NCBI GenBank assembly: GCA_050258755.1
Contig: JBLMZI010000006.1
Location: 402,735 to 466,734, forward strand
Reading direction: 5' to 3'
Source of the DNA: JBLMZI01 sp050258755
Lineage (GTDB): Bacteria; Bacillota; Syntrophomonadia; Syntrophomonadales; DTU052
Length of the DNA stretch: 64,000 bases
Below the pieces are notes generated by a model, which saw only the letters and a list, made by a program, of their open reading frames with translations, had not been told where the DNA came from and did no database searches. Below, in pieces: positions 54,701 to 62,241 of this stretch (position 1 is the stretch's first letter; each line of letters starts with the position of its first letter). The position numbers were made by a program, and so were the translations under genes.

Positions 54701-55903
54701 GCAGCCACGAATTCCGGCAATCCCCCACGGCATGTTTACTTTGACCCGGACCCGTTTCGCTGAAGCCTCTTTGTACCATTGGTTCTTTCCGGTTTCGGCG
54801 GGCGCCTGCGCGAAAAGACGGGCAGCCCCGTCTGAGGTTTTGCCAGTGACGGCGGACGCCGAAGCCGGCGGAGCCGTTTCTTCAGTATGGCCGAACAGGT
54901 AACTGGCAGCGAGCGCCCCAAAGAGTTTCCCTTGGGGCAGTCTAACGTCTACGAAATCGACCACTGTTCCCGGGGTCCCGTCCTGCTTGATGATCGACTG
55001 GCCCCTGGCCGCTTCAATGATCAGTTCGGTATTGTCTTTTATCAGAAAATTGGTGCCGTCTGGGAATTTGACCTGGGCTTCAGTGTTCACCCCGGTTTTG
55101 ATGACTGCACCCGGAAGGCAGCTGGCGTCAGCGGTGATTATTTGTTCAGTCTTGCCCTTCTCAGTCACCGTGACTTTCCCTTTGACCGGCACCACGACGG
55201 TCGGCAAATCAACCCGATAGAATTCCGGCGCCATGGTCAGCATCGCGGCCATCCCGCGGGCAATCTGCCCCCGGGTTGCCGGGCGGTCCGGTGCGAAACT
55301 GCCTGGCGTTATGGTCTTCATGATGCCGGCGTCCAGGACTGTTGCAATGGACTTTTTCGCCCAGGAATCGGGCTTTACATCCCTTACGGATGCGGGCAAA
55401 GTCAGTGCAGGCGAAGTCTGGCCGGTCAGCTTCAAAAGCAGAGCCGCGGTTTCGGCCCTGGTCACCGGCTGATTCGGCCGAAAAGTACCGTTGGTATACC
55501 CTTTGAGCAGGCCGGCCCGGCTGGCGGCTTCAATCTGACCGAAGGCCCAGTGTTTGGTATTTACATCCTTAAAGGCCGCTTTTCGCGGCGTATAGGGTTT
55601 CAGGCCTTTGGCATGAACCAGCATTGCCGCCATTTCAGCGCGGGTCATGCTTGTGTCCGGCCGGAAACTGCCGTCCGGATACCCTTTCATCATGCCGCGT
55701 GCCGTCACATATCTGTAATACGGTGCGGAAGGATGATCCGCTTTCACATCGCTGAATGCCGCCGGTGCTGGATTGACCGCTTTTCCATCGCTTGACGCAG
55801 CCAGCATTGGATTGACCGGCATGCCCAACAGCATCACTGCTGTCAGCAGAACCGCCGCCGCTGCCCTCATCATTCTCACTCGCTTAACCTGCCAAATACT
55901 CAT
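51701..55903 (-). CDS. Giant S-layer-anchored protein: 3 SLH + FecR + Ig-like + RCC1 propeller
   Basis: About 1400 residues with a signal peptide (AAAAVLLTAVMLLGMPVNPMLA). Three SLH domains follow (FSDVKADHPSAPYYRYVTARG, FKDVNTKHWAFGQIEAASRAG, VRDVKPDSWAKKSIATVLDAG; signature GYPDGSFRPDTSMTRAEMA). Then a FecR-like region (~residues 240-340), a low-complexity charged linker rich in D/K/G/Q, an Ig-like segment, and seven RCC1-type repeats (for example ISAGRNFALALDGSGQVWAWG), enough for one seven-bladed propeller. A C-terminal part of more Ig-like strands follows. SLH domains bind pyruvylated cell-wall polymer, so it is displayed on the surface. ATG 55903 is taken; GTG 55918 is the alternative and neither has an ideal ribosome site. 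Confidence 0.9.
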   Translation of the reverse strand: MSIWQVKRVRMMRAAAAVLLTAVMLLGMPVNPMLAASSDGKAVNPAPAAFSDVKADHPSAPYYRYVTARGMMKGYPDGSFRPDTSMTRAEMAAMLVHAKGLKPYTPRKAAFKDVNTKHWAFGQIEAASRAGLLKGYTNGTFRPNQPVTRAETAALLLKLTGQTSPALTLPASVRDVKPDSWAKKSIATVLDAGIMKTITPGSFAPDRPATRGQIARGMAAMLTMAPEFYRVDLPTVVVPVKGKVTVTEKGKTEQIITADASCLPGAVIKTGVNTEAQVKFPDGTNFLIKDNTELIIEAARGQSIIKQDGTPGTVVDFVDVRLPQGKLFGALAASYLFGHTEETAPPASASAVTGKTSDGAARLFAQAPAETGKNQWYKEASAKRVRVKVNMPWGIAGIRGCFWSNAVTANGQSTSVAEGGSGDVSVSSGGSTVDVGTGESTTTAGSGAPPSAPAPLNPSQQADFAQQQSWVQETLTQIAQNVPAPAPAAAEGDEGDKGKQGEQDKSDKPDKPAQALKETLDKVLNQVEQSSGQGHSAPDSDKSTNGKTLGLWSDSGDGGGEPLVVTLAAVSSKTVRPGETLSVPVTVSPADATLTVSSSQPGIVAWSLSGTTLTLSGNSSGSATITVVASKTSYTSATITFTAVCQAPVEIKSLAAGYSHSLLVNDDGTVWAMGYGREGQLGNGRPGDVGFADSTVPVKVYGLTSVTAAAAGGEFSLALTTGGLVYAWGLNDYGQLGLNIGWLPPVNFNVEAPPPPQPARIPLAVPVFSEAYPELLTNISAIAAGYYFAMALDNNGYVWTWGGDEYFALGHESQVLNGMPLEGDPPTGSLLPKRVVGSDGSGYLSNIIAISAGRNFALALDGSGQVWAWGAGGSGQTGDPALGDSGQPRQITGITGTVTQIAAGENNAFALTSDGSVWMWGNSQSLPGVAGHPETPQKLAFSGMIKFISAGKATPGMDEMTKDFVVAVDSAKTVWALGNNEVGQLGDGSGCPSATPVQVANVTGAAGALSEILEISAGDKYALAKDASGRIIGWGDNNSGLIGDGTLGQGDTYCWLGPVYTALSLSEEMIVNNTVSPNTITVVSRTPLNPATASLPGSWTIECPVPERTVFSIDSVTLSQDNRTVVFKLTAPNPVDCTSYIENAQMPFITISGMPPCDAAGAPSPDGGPGTEMSYLGTRIRDMDAPTLTPLGDGATAFSLDPGETATLTFSEPLDNACASDIVVEIAAKSSNPSGYTATWNATKSALTLACPAEGSTVNWGAAARTLANLAGVGTVFPVTLIRHPVNPSMVAEYPSYCIVDAGQATITVQLNSPGVVYYAVVPRPEGEIVSPAPAAIAAGNVDGKICSGYIAVPEGFTEYGVVIDNVPYSEPDWQQYVVFTTVYDGYKYSPVIATEFPLA

Positions 55904-56004
55904 ACCCCGCTCGCGCACCTCACCGTTTCTTGTCTAACCGGCTCATTCTCCAAAAAACGTCAACTTGGCCCGGATCTCGACATTTTTTTTGCACATTCTG
56001 GATT

Positions 56005-56066
56005 ATTTTAGCACATCATTCTTTTTGACTGTAGTCCCATCATCTTATAGGGCTTTCGTCCTATAA
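56005..56066 (-). promoter_or_regulatory. Promoter-like region with hairpin upstream of the SLH gene
   Basis: An extended -10 box TGCTAAAAT reads on the minus strand (TAAAAT at 56010-56005). Upstream of it an inverted repeat TTATAGGG-CTTTCG-TCCTATAA (56045-56066) could be an operator or, if transcription starts further upstream, a structured leader. Confidence 0.4.
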
Positions 56067-56153
56067 ATTGTTCCTATTGGGGACCAAGCCGGGGTTATTC
56101 GGAGGAAGCCGCCGTCTCTTCTGTCGCCCCCGAAATGAAGGCTGGAATCCGAC

Positions 56154-56182
56154 AAAAAAAGCCCTTCCATATTCGGAAGGGC
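56154..56182 (-). terminator. Terminator of murI
   Basis: Stem GCCCTTCC / GGAAGGGC, loop ATATTC, followed by seven Ts on the minus strand. Confidence 0.9.
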
Positions 56183-56209
56183 CGTATTGCTTGATGGACC
56201 GCCGGGTGG

Positions 56210-57016
56210 TTAATAGCGTTCAATGTCGATTTTGGAGGCGGAATAAATCGGGCGGTTCAGGATACGGCCGCCCAGGGCTTCGAACTTCTCCACGCTGTCG
56301 CTGGTGTAAAACCGGTAGACCGGCGCGACCTTGCTGTCACGCGCGATGTCCTCCCGCTCAATGGTCTCCTTGACCGCTTTGGCCACCTCGGAGGCCGAAT
56401 TGACCAGCTTAACGCCGTCACCCATGACCTTTTCGATCGTTGACTGCAGTAGCGGATAGTGCGTACAGCCCAGGACCAGGGTATCGATTTCCTCGCTCTT
56501 CAGCGGCATGAGATACTCTTGAGCCACCTTTAAGGCGATCTCATTATCCCACCAGCCTTCCTCCACCAACTCCACAAAGAGCCGGCACGCCTTGGAAAAG
56601 ACAGTCACCGAAGGATCGGCCCGGTTGATCGCCTTCTCGTAGGCCCCGCTGGCGACCGTGGCGGCAGTCCCGATGATCCCTACGCGCTTGTTTCTAGTCT
56701 CGCGCAAGACCTTATCGGCGCCAGGCTGAACCACTTCCACGATCGGGATGTCCAGACTGTTCTTCACAAGCTCCAGGCTGTTGGCGCTGGCGGTGTTGCA
56801 GGCGATGACAATCATCTTGATGTCCTGATTGAGCAAAAACCGGATATTTTGAAAGGTGTATTTAATAACCGTTTCGCGCGATTTGGTGCCATAAGGCACG
56901 CGGCCGCAGTCGCCGAAATAGACGACACTCTCAGAGGGAACCAGTTCGCTTAACGCCTTGAACACGGTCAGACCGCCAAGCCCCGAATCAAAAACCCCGA
57001 TTGGCCGGTTATCCAT
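56210..57016 (-). CDS. murI: Glutamate racemase
   Basis: 268 residues; makes D-glutamate for peptidoglycan. N-terminus IGVFDSGLGGLTVFKAL; the two catalytic cysteines lie in VIACNTASANSLEL and LVLGCTHYPLL. ATG 57016 has GGAGG 9 nt upstream; earlier in-frame starts are too close to it. The gene is preceded by a promoter, a small ORF end and an intrinsic terminator, suggesting attenuation. Confidence 0.95.
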   Translation of the reverse strand: MDNRPIGVFDSGLGGLTVFKALSELVPSESVVYFGDCGRVPYGTKSRETVIKYTFQNIRFLLNQDIKMIVIACNTASANSLELVKNSLDIPIVEVVQPGADKVLRETRNKRVGIIGTAATVASGAYEKAINRADPSVTVFSKACRLFVELVEEGWWDNEIALKVAQEYLMPLKSEEIDTLVLGCTHYPLLQSTIEKVMGDGVKLVNSASEVAKAVKETIEREDIARDSKVAPVYRFYTSDSVEKFEALGGRILNRPIYSASKIDIERY

Positions 57017-57060
57017 GGTCATTCTCCTCCCCAGTCCCATCAAAGGAACCTATGTAGAGC

Positions 57061-57116
57061 GCTCCCCGAAAGCGGAGAGCAGAACGGTAAAAGGCCTCCC
57101 GATCACTCGGAAGGCC
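57061..57116 (-). promoter_or_regulatory. Intrinsic terminator and second hairpin in the murI leader
   Basis: Minus strand GGCCTTCCGA / TCGGGAGGCC followed by TTTT (57116-57089) is a terminator lying between promoter and murI start. A second hairpin GCTC-CCG-AAAG-CGG-GAGC lies at 57061-57080. Together with a GGCGG/CCGCC stem at 57139-57155 they make a structured leader. No known riboswitch class was recognised. Confidence 0.6.
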
Positions 57117-57180
57117 GAATATTTGCGGACGTTCTTGGCGGATACAGACCGCCGGACAGCGAATGCCTGACTACTCATTG

Positions 57181-57210
57181 ACTGTACCACCCGGCCTAAT
57201 CGAGTGTCAA
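57181..57210 (-). promoter_or_regulatory. Promoter upstream of the murI leader
   Basis: Minus strand TTGACA (57210-57205), 18-bp spacer, TACAGT (57186-57181). Predicted start near 57174 gives a leader of about 150 nt to the murI ribosome site. Confidence 0.55.
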
Positions 57211-57294
57211 GGAAGCCTGTTTGGCGCTTTTGACAGCTTCAGTCAGCGCAGGCAGCGGCCGCTCAACGGCTTCAAGATCAAGTGTGATTCGCAT
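57196..57294 (-). CDS. Possible 32-residue small protein upstream of murI
   Basis: ATG 57294 to TAG 57196 gives MRITLDLEAVERPLPALT and a tail ending SLTLD. GGAAAG lies upstream at loose spacing. The sequence is amphipathic and helix-friendly rather than random-looking, but there is no recognised family. It is not visible to a 60-residue cutoff. It may be a leader peptide, the tail of a decayed gene or nothing. Confidence 0.3.
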   Translation of the reverse strand: MRITLDLEAVERPLPALTEAVKSAKQASLTLD

Positions 57295-57372
57295 TTCCCA
57301 TTCTTTCCACCCGAATATTTTAACGATGAAAATTTTGTCTTTACAGGGTCACAATCCGACGCACATTCAGGG

Positions 57373-57378
57373 TATAAT
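57373..57378 (+). promoter_or_regulatory. TATAAT -10 box of the enoyl-CoA hydratase gene
   Basis: Perfect TATAAT 55 bp before the start codon; the -35 region (CACAAT at 17 bp) is poor, as for the CoA-transferase gene at 5175. Confidence 0.4.
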
Positions 57379-57433
57379 TGGTTTTAACGTGATCGATTCC
57401 GTACTATTTTAATTGACGAGGAGGATTCTCAGA

Positions 57434-58213
57434 ATGGAATTTAAGACCCTGATCGTGACCAAGGAAGACGCGCTGGCGACCATCATGTTCAACCGTCCGG
57501 AAGCAATGAACGCTTCCAATGCCCAGTCGATCGCTGACCTGGGCGCTGCTATCGCCGATATCGAAGCCGATGACAACATCCTGGCGGTCATCATGACCGG
57601 CGGCGACAAGGTGTTCGCGGCGGGCGGCGACATCAAGTATTTCTCTGAAGCGCCCCATCTGGAAATGGAAAAGTTCATTGAGAAGTGTCACAAAATCCAT
57701 GACACCATGGTCGCTTCGGCCAAGCCCTACATCGCGGCGATTGGCGGCCTGGCTCTGGGCGGCGGCTGTGAGATGGCGCTGGCCTGCGACATTCGGATCG
57801 CTTCCGATAACGCGATCTTCGGCCTGCCGGAAATCAACATCGGCATTATCCCAGGGGCCGGCGGCACCCAGCGTCTGGGCAAAGTAGTCGGACACGGCTG
57901 GGCCCGCCATCTTATTCTGACCGGCGAAATGATCGACGCCAAGGCGGCTCTCAGCATCGGCCTGGTCACCAAAGTGGTCGCACCCGAAGCCCTCATGGAC
58001 GAAGCCAAGAAATTGGCCAAATCGCTGTCCCGCAAGAGCCCGATGGGTATCCGCTCCGCCAAGAAGTGTATCGCCATGAGCGAAACCACCGACATGCCGA
58101 CCGGTCTGGCCTACGAGCAGAAAGCCTGGGCATGGCTCTTCTCCGGTTCCGACCGCGCCGAAGGCATGAAAGCATTCCTCGAAAAACGCAGACCGAACTA
58201 CGTCAACCGGTAA
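57434..58213 (+). CDS. Enoyl-CoA hydratase/isomerase (crotonase)
   Basis: 259 residues; hydrates crotonyl- or another enoyl-CoA. Oxyanion-hole motifs AAGGDIKYFSEA and ALGGGCEMALACDIRIAS; catalytic Glu positions in GGGCEMAL and FGLPEINIGIIPGAGG are both present, so hydratase activity is likely. GAGGAGG is 9 nt before ATG 57434. Codon use is strongly biased and clean, suggesting high expression. Monocistronic, ending at a bidirectional terminator. Confidence 0.93.
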   Translation: MEFKTLIVTKEDALATIMFNRPEAMNASNAQSIADLGAAIADIEADDNILAVIMTGGDKVFAAGGDIKYFSEAPHLEMEKFIEKCHKIHDTMVASAKPYIAAIGGLALGGGCEMALACDIRIASDNAIFGLPEINIGIIPGAGGTQRLGKVVGHGWARHLILTGEMIDAKAALSIGLVTKVVAPEALMDEAKKLAKSLSRKSPMGIRSAKKCIAMSETTDMPTGLAYEQKAWAWLFSGSDRAEGMKAFLEKRRPNYVNR

Positions 58214-58251
58214 CAGCAGAACTGGCGGCCAAAACCGGGACGATCCGCAAA

Positions 58252-58292
58252 TGAAAACAACCCCCTCCGAAACCGGAGGGGGTTGTTTTCAT
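58252..58292. terminator. Strong bidirectional terminator
   Basis: 18-bp stem TGAAAACAACCCCCTCCG / CGGAGGGGGTTGTTTTCA between the convergent hydratase and stalk-protein genes. Confidence 0.95.
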
Positions 58293-58293
58293 T

Positions 58294-58797
58294 TCACCGG
58301 AACGATGGCTTTTGTGGTATCGATGGGGATGATATCTGGATCACATTCTTTTTTATGCTTACAGGGTATCCACTGAGTACTTTGCTGTAAAAATCGACAG
58401 GTATATAAGCAGATCCTCCGATGATTGTCGGAGCCACTCCCAATTTTTGCGGAACTGGCAGTCCGATCGCATTGACACTATGTTTGCCATATTCGTCTTT
58501 ACCGATAATTAGCTCGGTTCCCCACACCCCGTCATCCATACGGACCGCTTTTTTTTCTGCATCCCAGGTCACAGTACATCCCAACGCTTCCGACGTTATT
58601 CTGAGCGGAACCATGACTACATTCTTTATTTTCACAATCTTCTGCGTCCCCAGGTCAACCTTCTTGCCATTGACGCTCAGCATGTACTGAGGCAGTTTCT
58701 GTACCGCAGCGCCTTTCGCAGGAGCCGCGGCCAGTGCGGGAACGGCGGCAAACGTCAGCATCAGCGCACACAATAAACCAACAAGTCCTTTTTTCAT
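58294..58797 (-). CDS. Exported stalk-domain (copper amine oxidase N-terminal-like) protein
   Basis: 167 residues. Signal peptide KKGLVGLLCALMLTFAAVPALAA, then the stalk-domain pattern: LSVNGKKVDLGTQKIVKIKN, VPLRITSEALGCTVTWDAEKKAV and a second copy with IGGSAYIPVDFYSKVLSG. Such domains are common on clostridial cell surfaces as binding modules; no enzyme part is present. ATG 58797 follows AAAGG by 9 nt. Confidence 0.85.
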   Translation of the reverse strand: MKKGLVGLLCALMLTFAAVPALAAAPAKGAAVQKLPQYMLSVNGKKVDLGTQKIVKIKNVVMVPLRITSEALGCTVTWDAEKKAVRMDDGVWGTELIIGKDEYGKHSVNAIGLPVPQKLGVAPTIIGGSAYIPVDFYSKVLSGYPVSIKKNVIQISSPSIPQKPSFR

Positions 58798-59012
58798 CAG
58801 CATCGTCCTTTCGTTGCACATATTGTGGTGAATTCAAAGATCAATTCCAATATATACAAACTTGCCGACGAAAACCTAGCACATTTTTGAAGGAAGCAGC
58901 AACCCTTTCCGCTTTTCAATTTCAGCGACGCGGAGTCGCGTTGGCTGCGTTGGGCCATCAGGTCCAGGAACTGTGCGCTGGCGGCATCGGGTCAGCTCCA
59001 GGGCAAACGAAA

Positions 59013-59045
59013 GACCCTCCGAATTATTGAACGGAGGGCCTTTTT
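59013..59045 (+). terminator. Orphan plus-strand terminator
   Basis: GACCCTCCG / CGGAGGGCC followed by TTTTT. No plus-strand gene is recognised in the 190 bp before it; a 47-codon frame from TTG (about 58889) ends inside it but has no ribosome site. It may end an unrecognised small RNA. Confidence 0.7.
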
Positions 59046-59085
59046 CGTTCTCCTACTTGGAAGACATCCGAGCGAAATAACCGAT

Positions 59086-59124
59086 AAAAAACCCCTGGAA
59101 CCGCGAACGATTCCAGGGGCTTTT
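59086..59124 (-). terminator. Terminator of the zinc-ribbon gene
   Basis: Stem CCCCTGGAA / TTCCAGGGG with a T-run on the minus strand. Confidence 0.88.
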
Positions 59125-59135
59125 CAAATCATTGC

Positions 59136-59447
59136 CTACCAGTTGTTTCTTCTGGGCTGCGGGGTAAAGCAGTCTCTGCAATATACCGGTCTTTCACCCG
59201 AGGGCTTAAACGGTACCATTGCAATTTTACCGCAGTTTGCACAAGTCGCTTCATGCATTTGACGGTCGGATTGGCCGTAACCACCACGACCGCCACCCCT
59301 TGATTGATCCTTGCGCGCAGCGCGGCATTCCGGACAGCGGCCGGGTTCGTTCGTGAACCCCTTCTCCGCATAGAATTCCTGCTCCGCAGCCGTGAACGCG
59401 AATTCGTTGCCGCAATCTTTGCAGCCCAGCATTTTGTCTGAATACAT
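59136..59447 (-). CDS. Small double zinc-ribbon protein
   Basis: 103 residues. N-terminal zinc-ribbon of the zf-trcl type: MLGCKDCGNEFAFTAAEQEF, YAEKGFTNEPGRCPECRAAR (two CxxC pairs). A Gly/Arg-rich linker (GGGRGGYG) follows, then a second CxxC pair (CANCGKIAMV...VYCRDCF). AGGAGG places ATG 59447. The RGG-like linker suggests nucleic-acid contact. Function unknown. Confidence 0.85.
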   Translation of the reverse strand: MYSDKMLGCKDCGNEFAFTAAEQEFYAEKGFTNEPGRCPECRAARKDQSRGGGRGGYGQSDRQMHEATCANCGKIAMVPFKPSGERPVYCRDCFTPQPRRNNW

Positions 59448-59914
59448 CAAAAAACCTCCTAATATTTCTGCTCTCATCTCGGGTAGCACCATCGTCACTC
59501 CCCTTAGCAGAAAGAATTTAGAAGGTTCTATTAATCCTTAATTTCGAGCCTGATTAAGCGTAACAGATCAGTCTTCAAAAAGCAAATTGTTCTGCGCTAA
59601 GTCGGCCGGTCCGTTCCAATCATTGGTCACCCCTGCGCGGCACATCTCGGGCATGGGCGAACTCAACCCGCCGAATCCATCCGAATACGTTCAATCCGGC
59701 TTTTCTTTTCCGCCGATCCACCGAAACGGGAAAGGGTCTGTTATACTTAACATGAGCGAAGAGAATTACCTTTGCTTCATGCATTGATTAGTTCCCGATC
59801 AGCATTATCATTTCTTCAGCTTCATGCCCGTTGTTTAAACGGTGGTGCTTTTCCTCAGCGACTCCTTGCAATGATTCTGACGACAATTGAACAGCGAAGA
59901 AGGGACGTGATTCC
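59448..59914. other. Intergenic region
   Basis: About 470 bp. An extended -10 box TGTTATACT is present on the plus strand (TATACT 59742-59747), about 170 bp before the GIY-YIG-like gene, giving it a long leader. Short frames here have no ribosome sites. Nothing else recognised. Confidence 0.45.
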
Positions 59915-60268
59915 ATGGCGAACCTGAGAATGATGGGGCCGTATTTTTTGACTGCGGCTGAAATCGACAAACAGGTCACCGGTGACGGCTGTGGGAATTA
60001 TGCTCTGGTGGTAAAAGACTACGAGGGCTTCATCCGCGTGCGATACGTTGGCCGTGCCGATGACAATTTGAAAGAAGCCTTGAAGTACTGGCTGGGAAGA
60101 ACCCGCAACCCGCTATTTAAGTTCAGCTACGCGGAATCGCCGCTGGCGGCTTTCGAAAAAGAGTGCCATTCCTATCATGACTTCGAGCCGAATGATAATC
60201 ACCATCACCCGATGCCGCCAGCGCGTAGTTCCTGGACCTGCCCACGGTGTGTCCGGTTAGGCTTTTAA
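59915..60268 (+). CDS. Small GIY-YIG-like protein with C-terminal CxxC
   Basis: 117 residues. GNYALVVKDYEGFIRVRYVGR resembles the two strands of a GIY-YIG fold (N-Y-A-L ... Y-V-G-R), followed by FKFSYAESPLAAFEKECHSY. The second half is His/Pro-rich (DNHHHPMPP) and ends WTCPRCV. If it is a GIY-YIG relative, the Glu in FEKEC would be the metal ligand. AAGGGA precedes the ATG. Nuclease activity is unproven. Confidence 0.55.
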   Translation: MANLRMMGPYFLTAAEIDKQVTGDGCGNYALVVKDYEGFIRVRYVGRADDNLKEALKYWLGRTRNPLFKFSYAESPLAAFEKECHSYHDFEPNDNHHHPMPPARSSWTCPRCVRLGF

Positions 60269-60296
60269 ACGAAATCAACTCAGCTTATCACGCAGG

Positions 60297-60326
60297 ACAA
60301 CCCTTCCGTCGACACGGAAGGGTTGT
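60297..60326. repeat. Perfect 12-bp inverted repeat without T-run
   Basis: ACAACCCTTCCG / CGGAAGGGTTGT with a 6-nt loop (TCGACA), just after the GIY-YIG-like gene and before L25. Lacks the T-run of a normal terminator, so it may be a weak terminator or an RNA processing site. Confidence 0.7.
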
Positions 60327-60452
60327 GGCGTATCTTCGGCGGAGCTCCAGTATTTCGAACCAACGGAAAGATCAGCGGGCGCGCGTTCCTGATGAATTCG
60401 CGGCCTTGGTTTTATTCACGAACCGATTCGAACAAGAGAGAGGGGTACAATC

Positions 60453-61046
60453 ATGATTAACCGAGAAACCACCCTGGGATGCGAGAAGCGTGAACTCAAA
60501 ACGGCCGGTTACCTGAAAAAGCTGCGCAAACAAGGGCAGGTACCTGCCGTGATTTACAGCAAAGGGCAGGAGGCCGTCGCGCTTACCGTTGACGGGAAAT
60601 CGCTTGCGCGTTTGTTTCAGCATCGGGGAGGCCGCGGATTGTTTACACTGCAGATTCACGGGGAACCCAAGGTGACCATGGCGCTGATTCGAGAACTCCA
60701 AATCGAGCCGACCACCGGAGCGTATGTTCATCTGGATCTGCAGCGCATCGATATGAGTTTACTGATGCGTGCATCGATCCCCGTGGTGCTCAGCGGCGAT
60801 GATGAAATCGAGACGAAAACCGGCGGCATGGTTCAAGTTGGCCTCAAAGAAATCGAAGTGGAGTGTCTGCCCGGCATCCTGCCGGAAAACTTCCAACTGA
60901 ACGTATCCAAGGGAAAGATTGGCACCAAATATCGGGCACATGACCTTCCGCTGCCGGACGGCATCGTTCTGATTACCGAACCCGACGGTTTGCTTGCGGT
61001 CATTTTGCCGTCTAAGGCAGAGAAAGAAACCGCTGCCCAGGAGTAA
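60453..61046 (+). CDS. rplY: Ribosomal protein L25 / general stress protein Ctc
   Basis: 197 residues, long (CTC/TL5) form. N-terminal 5S-rRNA-binding domain (KLRKQGQVPAVIYSKGQE; VHLDLQRIDMS) and C-terminal beta domain (VQVGLKEIEVECLPGILPE; HDLPLPDGI). GAGGGG precedes ATG 60453. Monocistronic with a terminator downstream. Confidence 0.93.
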   Translation: MINRETTLGCEKRELKTAGYLKKLRKQGQVPAVIYSKGQEAVALTVDGKSLARLFQHRGGRGLFTLQIHGEPKVTMALIRELQIEPTTGAYVHLDLQRIDMSLLMRASIPVVLSGDDEIETKTGGMVQVGLKEIEVECLPGILPENFQLNVSKGKIGTKYRAHDLPLPDGIVLITEPDGLLAVILPSKAEKETAAQE

Positions 61047-61147
61047 TGCGAAAAGACGGTGTCCGGGAAAACACCGAAGTGGTTTGCGCAGGGCATGGTT
61101 CTTCATTGGGGAGATGCCTGCCGTACACCGCATAGCTGGCAGATATT

Positions 61148-61184
61148 AAAAGAGGCCTCTCCGATAGCGGAGGGGCCTTCGTTT
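61148..61184. terminator. Bidirectional terminator between L25 and amidotransferase genes
   Basis: AGAGGCCTCTCCG / CGGAGGGGCCTT with T-rich runs on both strands. Confidence 0.8.
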
Positions 61185-61950
61185 ACTTTGGCGCCGAAGG
61201 GCTGATGGATCGATGCTCTCTCGGGTACTGCTCCTGGCTGGAAAACACGAGTTCGCCTTCCCGGAAAACCTTGAGCTCGCCCCGTTCAAATTCCTCCCAT
61301 TTTTCGTCGGTCAACGGGCGGTTGGCAATCACAAAGCCATGCTCGGGCCGGGCATCCACCGCCGAATTTAAAGCCCACAATTTCGTGCCATGCCGATAGT
61401 ACCCGTGATAGGCGAACAGATACGATCCGTCCGACAGCAGGCAATTGAACTCGCCCAATCCGTTGATGAAGCGGAATTGGTCGCACAACCAGCAGCAGCC
61501 TTCTTCATCCCATCTCGCCCCGTGCGCTTTGATCCGATCCATTAAATAGCAAAAAGACCATTCCGAATCCGTCTCGCCGATGGGCCGATACTCGGCCAAT
61601 GGCAGCTGCGCTTGAAATTGTTTCAGGTTTCCAATATGCGCAAATACCCAGTCCTGGTCCTGGTTCCGCTGATAGAATGGATGGGTATTCCGGTAAGCAG
61701 CCGATCCGCAGCTAGCCGTACGGACATGTGCTACGTAGATCCGGGAATTCATCCCCGGCTGATCCCAGACAAATTCGGTCAAATTGCTGTTTTCAGCCGA
61801 AAAGGGCTCCTTAATCAACCGCAGGGTATCCCCGGAGTAATGGGCAATGCCCCAACCATCCGGGTTTCCCAAGCCACGGTGCCCGAATCCCCGAATCGAC
61901 AGCGCCGGACTGACTGGCCGATTGAAAGACATCCCGAGCAGCTCACACAC
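61183..61950 (-). CDS. Class II glutamine amidotransferase (YafJ-like)
   Basis: 255 residues. GTG 61950 gives an N-terminus (V/M)CELLGMSFNRP in which the second residue is the nucleophilic Cys exposed after Met removal; the longer frame to 61959 would bury it. GAGGTG lies 6 nt upstream. Other motifs: FGHRGLGNPDGWGIAHY, VAHVRTASCG and NTHPFY. Stand-alone Ntn glutaminase with unknown acceptor. Confidence 0.88.
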   Translation of the reverse strand: MCELLGMSFNRPVSPALSIRGFGHRGLGNPDGWGIAHYSGDTLRLIKEPFSAENSNLTEFVWDQPGMNSRIYVAHVRTASCGSAAYRNTHPFYQRNQDQDWVFAHIGNLKQFQAQLPLAEYRPIGETDSEWSFCYLMDRIKAHGARWDEEGCCWLCDQFRFINGLGEFNCLLSDGSYLFAYHGYYRHGTKLWALNSAVDARPEHGFVIANRPLTDEKWEEFERGELKVFREGELVFSSQEQYPREHRSISPSAPK

Positions 61951-62154
61951 GTCTCGCACCTCGCATTCTAAACAGGCCCACGATCCGGATCGGGTCCAAA
62001 CCGCTCAACCCGCTGCAACTGGCTTCATTCGGTACACATCCGCTTGCCCTTACCCTTGATTCTTCCCACCCACCGTTCCTTAGAGTCGTGTTGGATTCGT
62101 TTTCCGGGAATTTCGTGTGAGCATTTCCCCCGATTCCGGCTGTTGCTGTTGCCC

Positions 62155-62188
62155 AAAACAAAAGACCTCCCGATTTTTCGGAAGGCCC
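62155..62188 (-). terminator. Terminator behind the 62.2-kb tRNA fragment
   Basis: Minus strand GGCCTTCCGA / TCGGGAGGTC with two G-T pairs, followed by TTTTGTTTT. Lies 9 nt after the CCA of the tRNA fragment, as expected for a tRNA gene terminator. Confidence 0.75.
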
Positions 62189-62196
62189 TATCGTCC

Positions 62197-62224
62197 TGGC
62201 GCCGAGGGGCGGATTCGAACCGCT
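62197..62224 (-). pseudogene. tRNA 3'-end fragment (T arm to CCA)
   Basis: Minus strand AGCGGTTCGAATCCGC followed by CCCTCGGCGCCA: T stem-loop, 3' acceptor strand, discriminator G and CCA. The rest of the tRNA is missing; instead the TPR gene stop lies 17 bp away. The remaining acceptor would pair with GCCGAGG. Amino-acid identity cannot be fixed. It is a likely attachment-site remnant. Confidence 0.65.
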
Positions 62225-62241
62225 AAAAAGCGGCTCCCGGT

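Noticed and set aside
54887..55795. 302-codon plus-strand frame opposite the SLH domains
   Set aside because: Antisense shadow of the clearly coding SLH/FecR region.
58880..59000. Signal recognition particle RNA, suggested by GAAGGAAGCAGC
   Set aside because: The required GGTCAGGTCC arm that pairs with it is missing, and no SRP-type long fold is seen.
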